Origin: an uncultured Burkholderiales bacterium
GTDB taxonomy: Bacteria; Pseudomonadota; Gammaproteobacteria; Burkholderiales; Burkholderiaceae_C
Reading direction: 5' to 3'
Assembly: GCA_903880855.1 (NCBI GenBank)
Contig: CAIRQX010000094.1
Location: 1-34,762, forward strand
DNA: 34,762 nucleotides
In this document: positions 25,368 through 32,039 of the stretch, piece after piece
How the letters are laid out: each line of letters starts with the position of its first letter
Position numbering within the stretch: the stretch's first letter is position 1
Position numbers and translations under genes: made by a program
The notes under the pieces: generated by a model
The model's database searches: none
What the model saw: only the letters and a program-made list of their open reading frames with translations
Told to the model about the DNA's origin: nothing

Positions 25368-26855
25368 TTAGGTTGAACTTAGAGATTCTGTAGTTGTAAA
25401 TTGCATAATAAATTTAGCGCCCTTCGTGCAATCCATATCAAGCGACAAACTACCGCGGTGATTGTCCATAACAGCACGGCTTAGCCACAAGCCTACGCCC
25501 ATGCCATCGTTCTTGGTTGTGCGAAACAATTCAAATATGGTCTCCGCTGACTCAATCGACACACCCATCCCACTATCTTCGATATTGAGAAGTACTTTGT
25601 CGATATTTTGAGTCGAGGTGATTTTGATGGATCGTTTACCGCTTTGATCTTCAAGAGCGGCTATGGCGTTATTTAGAAGGTTTAGCACCACCATCTCTAA
25701 TTGGCCTTCGTCACCACGAACGATCAACTCAGTATCTACATCGACAATCAAGTTAATATTTTTGATCTCACACTCATCTTTTATCAAATCAACAGAGGTC
25801 TGAACAACTGAAGCAAAGCTGACATCTTTGAAATCACTGAAATTATTATGAAAAACTCTTTTAACATTTTTAATAATTTGCGAAATCTTATCTACGTCTT
25901 TGATTAAATAATTCAAATTAGACTTCAAGAAATCTTCATTTGGGGGCTTATCTACAACTGCCAATAAAAATTCAGCATTAAGACGAATCGCAGTAAGTGA
26001 CTGATTGATCTCATGCACAAAAGAGGAAGCCATTATTCCGGATCTACTAGATTTCACAGAAGACGCTAAAGAAGTCAATATTCTGTTTTTCTCTAAAAGA
26101 ACTAAAGACAATTGGTTATTGAGTTCGTCCGCATTTTTTAATTCTTCGTTAAGTTTATTGATTCTCTGTGCGTCTATCAATTGCACATTAAGAGCAGCCT
26201 TTTCAGAAGCCCAAGATTTCTCCATGTAATACCCATTGATTGCGATGAAGGTAAGTACGTCAGCCGCCATTACGCCCCAGCGGGTTCCAAATGAAATGAC
26301 ATTTTCACTAAAAATATCAATGTGGGAAGGATCCGAACCGCGGGTTACAAAAAATACTCGTATCCAGTAACAAATAAGCGATAGAAAAGAAAAGACAACT
26401 AACAATTTTCCAAAAAAACTTGGCTCATTTTTTTGCAACCGAATCAATTCATAAATATGCCAAATTACACAAACACTCAATACCGACATTATCAAAACAA
26501 CACGCTGCTGAAAGGTTCCGTGAATTCGGGTGTATTCAAATAAGAAAAAGAAAATAAAGAGTAAAGAAACAGAAATGAATTTGAGCTGGGTAGAAATCTT
26601 TGTACGCCATCTTCTAAAGAGAAATCCAAGTGTTAAGGCGGCCGCAAAAATACTTGTATTTGCTAAAGTAAGGAAAAATTTATCAACAAAAGGGGCTGCT
26701 GCAAAAAATGAGTATCCAGCAGCTATAAAAATCAAAGACCCCCGCCAATAATTAGTCATCTGGCTGTTGACTTTAAGATCCAAAAAGGCGGATATGGATA
26801 GCCCTAGGATGAGCAAAGCAAAGCCTAGAAATGAGATAACGTTTATGTCTAGCAT
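25368..26855 (-). CDS. Membrane sensor histidine kinase
   Basis: This is a two-component sensor kinase of 495 residues. The N-terminal half has about seven transmembrane segments (residues 5 to 210). A coiled-coil stretch (about 215-265) follows, then a HisKA-type H-box SFVHEINQSLTAIRLNAEFLL with phospho-acceptor His281. The ATPase domain has an N-box NLLNNAIAAL, DSGMGV and a G2-type GMGVGLWLSRAV. The HEINQ..TAI form is like FixL/DctB-type kinases, which pair with FixJ-like regulators; one lies at 28758-29372. It is last in a - strand unit with RodZ-like, bactofilin and Cys-rich genes. The signal sensed by the 7-TM input region is unknown. Confidence 0.88.
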   Translation of the reverse strand: MLDINVISFLGFALLILGLSISAFLDLKVNSQMTNYWRGSLIFIAAGYSFFAAAPFVDKFFLTLANTSIFAAALTLGFLFRRWRTKISTQLKFISVSLLFIFFFLFEYTRIHGTFQQRVVLIMSVLSVCVIWHIYELIRLQKNEPSFFGKLLVVFSFLSLICYWIRVFFVTRGSDPSHIDIFSENVISFGTRWGVMAADVLTFIAINGYYMEKSWASEKAALNVQLIDAQRINKLNEELKNADELNNQLSLVLLEKNRILTSLASSVKSSRSGIMASSFVHEINQSLTAIRLNAEFLLAVVDKPPNEDFLKSNLNYLIKDVDKISQIIKNVKRVFHNNFSDFKDVSFASVVQTSVDLIKDECEIKNINLIVDVDTELIVRGDEGQLEMVVLNLLNNAIAALEDQSGKRSIKITSTQNIDKVLLNIEDSGMGVSIESAETIFELFRTTKNDGMGVGLWLSRAVMDNHRGSLSLDMDCTKGAKFIMQFTTTESLSST

Positions 26856-26898
26856 GCGTAGATGCTAACCAATTATCCGAAAAGACATGGAGTCATAT

Positions 26899-27111
26899 CT
26901 ATTGGTCGCCCACTTCTCTTGGATAAAAAATAGGCAGGATTCTTTCCTTATCTATGAGCGGTTTCCACATTGAACAAGTTTCATTAGATTGCGTTTGAGA
27001 GCCGTCAAAGCCTCCTCCAACACAAAGCCCTGACTTCCAACATCTGCAGGAACCACATTCATTGAGGTCGTTTTTTTGAAATGGATTTTCACTCGCCATA
27101 CCTAAACTCAT
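26899..27111 (-). CDS. Cysteine-rich small protein
   Basis: This 70-residue protein has Cys in the pattern CGSCRCWKSGLC plus a later Cys in NETCSMWKP, suggestive of a zinc or iron-sulfur site. I do not recognise a named family. Its ATG overlaps the bactofilin stop as ATGA (27108-27111), so it is clearly coupled to that gene. The kinase gene follows after 43 bp. An ATG four codons in (27099) is an alternative start. Confidence 0.65.
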   Translation of the reverse strand: MSLGMASENPFQKNDLNECGSCRCWKSGLCVGGGFDGSQTQSNETCSMWKPLIDKERILPIFYPREVGDQ

Positions 27112-27476
27112 TTTGATTTAAAAGTTTTATCGCTTTGGTCCATAGATCCAGTGACACGACCCCCTTTTTGGATTTCTAACTCACCGTAGATTAAATTACC
27201 GTTAATCAAACCTGTCGAGTGAACTAAAACATGCTCTGCGCATGAGACCTCGTCATGAATTTCGCCGTGGACATCCATTTCACGTGATTTGATTTTCCCT
27301 TTAATGACACCGTATTCGCCAACTTGTAAATCATCCACAGATATTTCACCCGTCACTTTTCCATTGATAAATGCCTTGCCCATTGCAGAAATTGATCCGA
27401 CAAACGTTACCCCCTGACCAATGGTGATGCTATTGCTGAGATTCAAACTTCCTAAGCCATCTTTTTCTTCATTCAT
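27108..27476 (-). CDS. Bactofilin (polymer-forming cytoskeletal protein)
   Basis: Bactofilins form nucleotide-free filaments by stacking of right-handed beta-helices, often at the membrane for cell-shape or localisation tasks. The 122-residue sequence shows the repeated beta-helix rungs typical of the family (ITIGQGVTFVGSIS, INGKVTGEISVDDLQVGEYGVIKGKIKS, INGNLIYGELEIQKGGRVTGSM) with short polar termini. Its start overlaps the end of the RodZ-like gene by 8 nt and its end overlaps the Cys-rich gene. Bactofilins next to membrane partners are common; pairing with a RodZ-like HTH protein and a kinase is less so. Confidence 0.85.
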   Translation of the reverse strand: MNEEKDGLGSLNLSNSITIGQGVTFVGSISAMGKAFINGKVTGEISVDDLQVGEYGVIKGKIKSREMDVHGEIHDEVSCAEHVLVHSTGLINGNLIYGELEIQKGGRVTGSMDQSDKTFKSK

Positions 27477-28296
27477 ATTTTTGTTCTTTCAATGTGATAT
27501 TTTGGATTCCACGGTTTGGAAGTCTCAACAGATTACCTTGATAAAAAAGTTTGAAACCGTTCAAGTTATGACTAAAAATTTCAAAAGGAGGACGTCCTCT
27601 AACAGTTTGAGATTGCGCGCTTTTCAAATGCAAAACGTGTAACTTGCTTGTGGCATCTTTTAAGCAAATTGCTCCGTCCATATTGGCCACCACGTATACG
27701 TAGTCACCAGGCTTAGTTGCCTGATACCCACCCACTGAAATTGGTTCATCGCCCCATTTACATTCAGACGGGTTTTCATCCATAGTTTTTGTTTTAGCCT
27801 CTGTAGATGTTGCTAATGCGGGGCCTGAATTCTTTGATTCCACTAGGGGGGTTGCAATTGGCGTTAGGGTTGGTGATTGCTGACTAGACTTTTCTTGACT
27901 AGATTCAGAGTTAGCGGTAGATAAATAAACGCCAGACAAAGCAAGTCCCGTGAATATCACCACTGCGCCAACAACCTGCAGTCTTGGTGGGAGTTTTGTT
28001 TTTTCTGTTTCTACTGTTTCAATTACCGTAGCAATTTCAGGCTCCTGCGTTTTGATTTGTTCTGGTGCGAGTCCTAGAGGTTCGACATCTGCACCGAAAT
28101 GCATAAGCAGCTTGCGACCTGTTGCTAGTTTTATGGCTGGGGTGTAGAAGCTACTGTCGCCACCATCCTCTAATTGTTTAACTTGGGTAGTTGATAAGGA
28201 GTGGGTTCTAGCAAGCGTTGTTATTTCGACTTCCGCGTCAATTCTTAATTTTTTGAGTAATGCCCCATCTACTGCTAACCAGACTTGGTTTGTCAT
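27469..28296 (-). CDS. RodZ-like membrane HTH protein
   Basis: This 275-residue protein is built like RodZ. It has an N-terminal Xre-type HTH (LARTHSLSTTQVKQLEDGG, about 25-47), a variable linker, one transmembrane helix (about 106-126), a Ser/Pro/Thr-rich periplasmic spacer, and a C-terminal domain with GRPPFEIFSHNLNGFKLFYQGNLLRLP that matches the RodZ C-terminal (DUF4115) pattern. RodZ links MreB to cell-wall synthesis; here the partner is probably the bactofilin encoded 8 nt into its 3' end. A Cys pair (ECKWGD and ICLKD) in the periplasmic part could form a disulfide. This is unlikely to be the housekeeping rodZ, which lies elsewhere in related genomes. Confidence 0.78.
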   Translation of the reverse strand: MTNQVWLAVDGALLKKLRIDAEVEITTLARTHSLSTTQVKQLEDGGDSSFYTPAIKLATGRKLLMHFGADVEPLGLAPEQIKTQEPEIATVIETVETEKTKLPPRLQVVGAVVIFTGLALSGVYLSTANSESSQEKSSQQSPTLTPIATPLVESKNSGPALATSTEAKTKTMDENPSECKWGDEPISVGGYQATKPGDYVYVVANMDGAICLKDATSKLHVLHLKSAQSQTVRGRPPFEIFSHNLNGFKLFYQGNLLRLPNRGIQNITLKEQKYE

Positions 28297-28312
28297 GGTT
28301 TAAGTTTCAAAA

Positions 28313-28585
28313 CTACTTTGCTAAAAAAGAATGGAACTTAACGGTAGGTCCACTTTGATTACGAACAGACTTAAAGTCTTCTCTTCGCTTTCTAATCCAC
28401 GTCATTGGCGTCGTAGCTTTATATTTCGCAAAAGAGGATTGAATGGACAAATGGTCGAACCCAGACTCTTGCATCAACTCGGACCAGCCAATTTGCTCTT
28501 GAATATGTTCATCAATCCAAGCGCACAGTTCTTCGAACTGTGCTTTGTTGAATCCTTGTTGCGTATGGTTTACTGGTGAAAGCAT
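28313..28585 (-). CDS. Half-AraC HTH protein
   Basis: This is a short protein with one AraC-type helix-turn-helix: WIDEHIQEQIGWSELMQESGFDHLSIQSSFAKYK followed by TTPMTWIRKRRE, which matches the first HTH and connecting helix of AraC DNA-binding domains. The second HTH and any sensory domain are missing, so it is either a truncated relic or a mini-regulator. I use the ATG at 28585, which has AAGAGAA upstream; the ATG at 28615 (100 residues) lacks a ribosome binding site. It is first in the unit with the RodZ-like gene 16 bp downstream and is divergent from the response regulator. Confidence 0.6.
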   Translation of the reverse strand: MLSPVNHTQQGFNKAQFEELCAWIDEHIQEQIGWSELMQESGFDHLSIQSSFAKYKATTPMTWIRKRREDFKSVRNQSGPTVKFHSFLAK

Positions 28586-28675
28586 ATGAATTCTCTTGAA
28601 TCGATTTGCGTCCAAATATTGAACGCTTATTACAATTTAGTCATATATTGGATTGCCTTCGTCCGTTTTGGCCAA

Positions 28676-28689
28676 TCCCCAATTGGGGA
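28676..28689. promoter_or_regulatory. 14-bp perfect palindrome TCCCCAATTGGGGA, candidate operator
   Basis: It lies in the 142-172 bp divergent region between the half-AraC gene and the FixJ-type regulator, about 70 bp before the regulator's ATG. A TATAAA (28712-28717) lies just downstream, 15 bp after a TTGAGT. A site for the neighbouring FixJ-type regulator is a natural guess, but there is no direct evidence. Confidence 0.4.
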
Positions 28690-28757
28690 ATTGAGTCAAG
28701 TTTTTTTTAGGTATAAACCCTTGCCCATTGCTTTGAGCTTTAATTCGTTCAACCCCT

Positions 28758-29372
28758 ATGGATAAAAAACACGTCTATTTAGTCGATGACAACCAGGAAA
28801 TTCGTTTCCATCTGAAAGGCTTACTAGTCCAGAAGGGCTTTAGCGTGCACGACTTTGATAGCGCCCAGACTTTCATAGACGCGCTAGAAAAGTTGATGCA
28901 CCCCTGCGTATTGGTAGTAGATATGCGAATGCCAAAGCTAAGTGGTCTCGATTTGCAGCATCAACTGAAGTTAAAGAATATTTTTATACCTTGTGTTTTT
29001 ATCAGCGGTGAGAGCCAGCCCCAGGAAATTATTGATGCGATGAAAACAGGAGCCATAGAGTTTTTATGGAAGCCATTTAAAAGCGATCATTTGATTGCCG
29101 CATTAGATCGCGGGCTTGCACTCGATATTGATAATACGAATATTCAAAAAAGAAAAACCAAACTACAAGCTTTACAAGCCGATTTAAGTCAAAAAGAAAA
29201 TGAGGTTTTTCTACTCATGCGCAAAGGCTTAAAAAACAAAGAGATAGGCGAAAAACTAGGCGTCTTTTCAGACACTGTCAAAAAACATCGCGCGCAAGTC
29301 TTGGCCAAAATGCAAGTTACAACCCTTCACGAGCTGTTACAGCTATGGGAAGGGATTGAACCATCAGCTTAA
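28758..29372 (+). CDS. FixJ-family response regulator
   Basis: This 204-residue response regulator has a receiver domain and a LuxR/GerE-type HTH. The receiver has the acidic pair VDD (Asp10, Asp11), the phospho-acceptor Asp55 in VVDMRMPKLSG, Ser83 in FISGES and Lys105 in LWKPF. The output domain has LSQKENEVFLLMRKGLKNKEIGEKLGVFSDTVKKHRAQVLAKM. It is divergent from the operon ending in the membrane kinase (25368-26855), its likely partner. It converges with the SRPBCC gene, the stops overlapping by 4 nt. Confidence 0.9.
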   Translation: MDKKHVYLVDDNQEIRFHLKGLLVQKGFSVHDFDSAQTFIDALEKLMHPCVLVVDMRMPKLSGLDLQHQLKLKNIFIPCVFISGESQPQEIIDAMKTGAIEFLWKPFKSDHLIAALDRGLALDIDNTNIQKRKTKLQALQADLSQKENEVFLLMRKGLKNKEIGEKLGVFSDTVKKHRAQVLAKMQVTTLHELLQLWEGIEPSA

Positions 29373-29935
29373 GCGCACTTAGGGTTGGGCGCATGCGCTT
29401 TGAGTGATGCTCTGGCAGCCATTGCCTCAAAACGCTTTTTAATGCTGTTTTTCATAAAGTATTCCAATACGGTTTTTGGAACCATAGAGTTGAGTTCAAT
29501 CACGCTTTGATAGACGAACTTTGTTGAACTGCCTTGAGGTTCGAGACGCCATGTACCTTTGTAAGTTTTGTTATCGCCTTGTATCTGCTCGAAATTTAAA
29601 CCCCGATTTGAGATTTCGGTGTATTCGATGGTTGTGTTTATTTCCAAAGGGAATAAAAGGACTGTCTCTTTGGCTTTACGCTCGACGATGACCTTATTAT
29701 CCGTTCTTGAAATGATCTTTGATTCTGCAATTCCTTTGATATTTCTGGCGTCTTCATAATCTGTGATGAATGCGAAAGCGTTGCAGATATTCATAGGGAC
29801 AGAGTAAGAAGCTCTCACATCAAAACTATCACCCACCTTATGCACACTGACGACCAGGTCTGCCTTAGGCTGATGCTCTGTTGCGTTACAGGTAAATGCC
29901 AAAACACCTAGGATAAATACAACTAGGTGCTTCAT
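29369..29935 (-). CDS. Secreted SRPBCC/START-like domain protein
   Basis: This 188-residue protein has a cleavable N-terminal signal (VVFILGVLAFTCNA then TEH). The rest looks like an SRPBCC-superfamily (polyketide cyclase/Coq10-like) hydrophobic-pocket fold: YSVPMNICNAFAFITDYEDARNI at its start, a LLFPLEINTTIEYTEI strand region, GTWRLEPQGSSTKFVYQSVIEL, and a long C-terminal helix MVPKTVLEYFMKNSIKKRFEAMAARA. The ligand is unknown. A periplasmic location is inferred from the signal peptide. Confidence 0.72.
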   Translation of the reverse strand: MKHLVVFILGVLAFTCNATEHQPKADLVVSVHKVGDSFDVRASYSVPMNICNAFAFITDYEDARNIKGIAESKIISRTDNKVIVERKAKETVLLFPLEINTTIEYTEISNRGLNFEQIQGDNKTYKGTWRLEPQGSSTKFVYQSVIELNSMVPKTVLEYFMKNSIKKRFEAMAARASLKAHAPNPKCA

Positions 29936-29991
29936 GGGTGAAGGGTTAAGCAGTTGACCATGGCCAGCAAGCTATTTTTTATAGCGCTTCA

Positions 29992-30384
29992 TCATTTAGT
30001 AGGTTTCGGAGGCCTGTGCAATGCACAAATCTTGTTGCCGGTTGGGTCGCGAAGATAGGCCAGATTGATAACACCAAATGGTCCTTCTCTTGGCCCTGGT
30101 GGGTCTTCGCATGTGGTTCCACCGTTGGCAATACCGGCGGCATGAAACGCTAATAATTGCTCAGGGGTTTCTGCCAAGAATCCAATCGTTCCACCATTTG
30201 CATGGGTTGCGGGTTGCCCATCAATAGGTTTAGAAATTGAGAAAGAACCCTTGGGACTGCGGTAGAAATACCGCATGTCGTTGTTGATCACACCGGGGGC
30301 AATTCCTAATGTGCCGAGAACGGCGTCATAGAATTTTCTAGATGCTTCTAGGTCGTTGGCGCCGATCATGACGTGACTGAACAT
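29992..30384 (-). CDS. VOC-superfamily (glyoxalase/bleomycin-resistance-like) protein
   Basis: This 130-residue protein has the VOC fold pattern: MFSHVMIGANDLEASRKFYDAVLGTLG at the start and YLRDPTGNKICALHRP at the end. His4 and a late Glu or His position would supply metal ligands in active enzymes. The family covers glyoxalases, dioxygenases and antibiotic-binding proteins, and substrate cannot be deduced here. A good AAAAGGAGA ribosome binding site precedes the ATG. Confidence 0.85.
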   Translation of the reverse strand: MFSHVMIGANDLEASRKFYDAVLGTLGIAPGVINNDMRYFYRSPKGSFSISKPIDGQPATHANGGTIGFLAETPEQLLAFHAAGIANGGTTCEDPPGPREGPFGVINLAYLRDPTGNKICALHRPPKPTK

Positions 30385-30451
30385 TGTTTATCTCCTTTTT
30401 AAATGACAGTGAATGTTACTTGCATTAAAAAGAAAGGAAAATACGTTTTAT

Positions 30452-31012
30452 ATGAAAGCCACACTCACCGCCCTTCTCATGGCATGCTGCTTTTTAGCGC
30501 AAGCCAGCGACTTATCGCAAAAACTTCAATCATCCGAGTACGTATTGTTGATGCGACACACCTTAGCCCCTGGCATTGGCGATCCGGCCAATTACTCACT
30601 GGAAGATTGCAAAACCCAAAGAAATCTGAACTCTGAGGGAAAAAGCCAAGCAGTTTTTGTAGGCGAGTGGCTTAAAAAACAAGGTGTTAAGAATGCCGAA
30701 GTGCACTCCAGCGTATGGTGCAGATGCAAAGATACTGCAGCATTGCTTAACTTTGGCGAATACAAAGTGGAACCTGCATTAGCTTCATTTTTTGACGACA
30801 TGTCAAAGGCCAAAGAAAGTAATTTAAAACTTCAGCGGTTTATTGCAGGCAAGATTAAATCTAAAGGCGATAAAGCCTTGATCATGGTGACGCACCATGT
30901 CAATATTTTGGAATTCATGGGCGAGAACATAGCCTCTGGCGATATGGTTCTTGCCAAAGTTAATCCAAAAGGCGAGTTAATCTCTTACAAATTGATACCT
31001 AGACCTGAGTAA
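30452..31012 (+). CDS. Exported histidine phosphatase family protein
   Basis: This is a 186-residue branch 1/2 histidine phosphatase-like protein. It has a signal peptide (LTALLMACCFLAQA before SDLSQ), the catalytic RHT motif in LLMRHTLAPGIGDPAN, a mid-sequence SSVWCRCKDTAALL, and the second catalytic His in MVTHHVNILEF. I start at the ATG at 30452, preceded by AAAGGAAA; the frame-open ATG at 30413 would put a charged segment before the signal peptide. The substrate is unknown. It is followed immediately by a DUF1330 gene remnant. Confidence 0.82.
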   Translation: MKATLTALLMACCFLAQASDLSQKLQSSEYVLLMRHTLAPGIGDPANYSLEDCKTQRNLNSEGKSQAVFVGEWLKKQGVKNAEVHSSVWCRCKDTAALLNFGEYKVEPALASFFDDMSKAKESNLKLQRFIAGKIKSKGDKALIMVTHHVNILEFMGENIASGDMVLAKVNPKGELISYKLIPRPE

Positions 31013-31016
31013 GACG

Positions 31017-31127
31017 TCGCAGGCTGAAGGTTGGTATCACAGCGATGCCTACCAATCGACCATTCAGTATCGTAAGAATAATTCGGCTGGGAATTTGATG
31101 ATGGCGGATGGGATACAGCCTTATTGA
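31017..31127 (+). pseudogene. 3' remnant of a DUF1330-family gene
   Basis: Frame 31017 to the TGA at 31125-31127 reads as 36 residues containing EGWYHSDAYQS, then IQYRKNNSAGNLMMADG, the hallmark C-terminus of DUF1330 proteins (WYHSxxYQ ... R...SxGN....DG). The remaining N-terminal half of the roughly 95-residue family is absent. The frame upstream is occupied by the histidine phosphatase, whose stop is 4 nt before the remnant. The 3' end overlaps the end of the CarH-like gene on the other strand. This looks like a deletion or recombination scar. Confidence 0.7.
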
Positions 31128-32020
31128 AAAGAAAAGTTATTTAAAGCAAAAACTGCATCTTTAAAATCATAAAAGAAATCTACGCCTTTTGGTTTTTTTC
31201 TTATGACAGAAATGCCGGCACCACCCACCCATATTTGTATCTCAGGTGGCAACAATCGCCGAAAGTGCAATATGGTTGGCAAGATTTCTTTTGATGGATG
31301 CGCAAAACTAAAAGACAGCGCAACCACATCTGCCTTACATGACATAGCAGCCAACTTTAGATTATTGAGAGGAATACCGGATCCAATATTGATTGTGTTC
31401 GCCCCTTCCTCAGCCAGAACAGCCTCCGCCATCAATAGACCCAGTAAATGATGCTCTCCTGGGGGAAGGGCCAACAAAATGACTGGTAACCCATCTCTTG
31501 GTCGCAAACGGAGTATCTCTGCATGCAAATAGCGTTCAATATGCGCCGTGCAAAGATGCTCATGGTGGATATCGATTTCATCCCGACGCCAAGCTTCACC
31601 AATGCCGATCATGAGTGGAGCGATTGTATTTTGGACAAAATCAAGCATGATTTGCTTGCCACGCTTTTTAATTAAAAGAGATAAAAATCCTTTTAAGTCG
31701 TTTAGCTTGATGTGCTCAATGAGTGTAAGTATTGATTCATCTGGCGCAAGGACCACAGCGTTCAAGCCAAGTTCAATCTTAAGTTTCTCAAGCTCCAAGA
31801 CAGTCTTACCAACAACTTGAGCAGGCCGAAAACCTGCTTCAAGCAATCTTTTTATTAAATGAAGCTGCTCGACTGTATTGCCTGAGTAGGCAATCTTTCC
31901 ATCATCGTTTGATTCCTTAGGCGGAAAGCCAAAACGTTGGCGCCATTTTCTTAATTGTTCTTTTCCGAATCCGGTTTCACGTTCGATTTCGGAGGGTAAG
32001 AAAAATGTGCTGCTAAGCAT
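31121..32020 (-). CDS. CarH/LitR-type B12-dependent MerR-family photoreceptor-repressor
   Basis: This is a 299-residue transcription regulator with an N-terminal MerR-type winged helix (IERETGFGKEQLRKWRQRFGFP, about 10-33; Tyr45 in the wing). A helical B12-cap domain holds the light-sensing signature Wx9EH (Trp144 ... Glu154 His155). The C-terminal cobalamin-binding domain has ExHxxG (Glu189, His191 as lower cobalt ligand, Gly194), LSFSFA and VGG (266-267). Family members bind adenosylcobalamin, repress as tetramers in the dark and fall apart in light, typically controlling carotenoid or light-stress genes. The residue after Trp144 is Arg145; in Thermus CarH it is the His that ligates cobalt after photolysis, so the photoproduct may differ. 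The gene lies 19 bp behind the mscS-type gene. Confidence 0.87.
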   Translation of the reverse strand: MLSSTFFLPSEIERETGFGKEQLRKWRQRFGFPPKESNDDGKIAYSGNTVEQLHLIKRLLEAGFRPAQVVGKTVLELEKLKIELGLNAVVLAPDESILTLIEHIKLNDLKGFLSLLIKKRGKQIMLDFVQNTIAPLMIGIGEAWRRDEIDIHHEHLCTAHIERYLHAEILRLRPRDGLPVILLALPPGEHHLLGLLMAEAVLAEEGANTINIGSGIPLNNLKLAAMSCKADVVALSFSFAHPSKEILPTILHFRRLLPPEIQIWVGGAGISVIRKKPKGVDFFYDFKDAVFALNNFSFQ

Positions 32021-32039
32021 GATTTGTCACGGTAATTAA

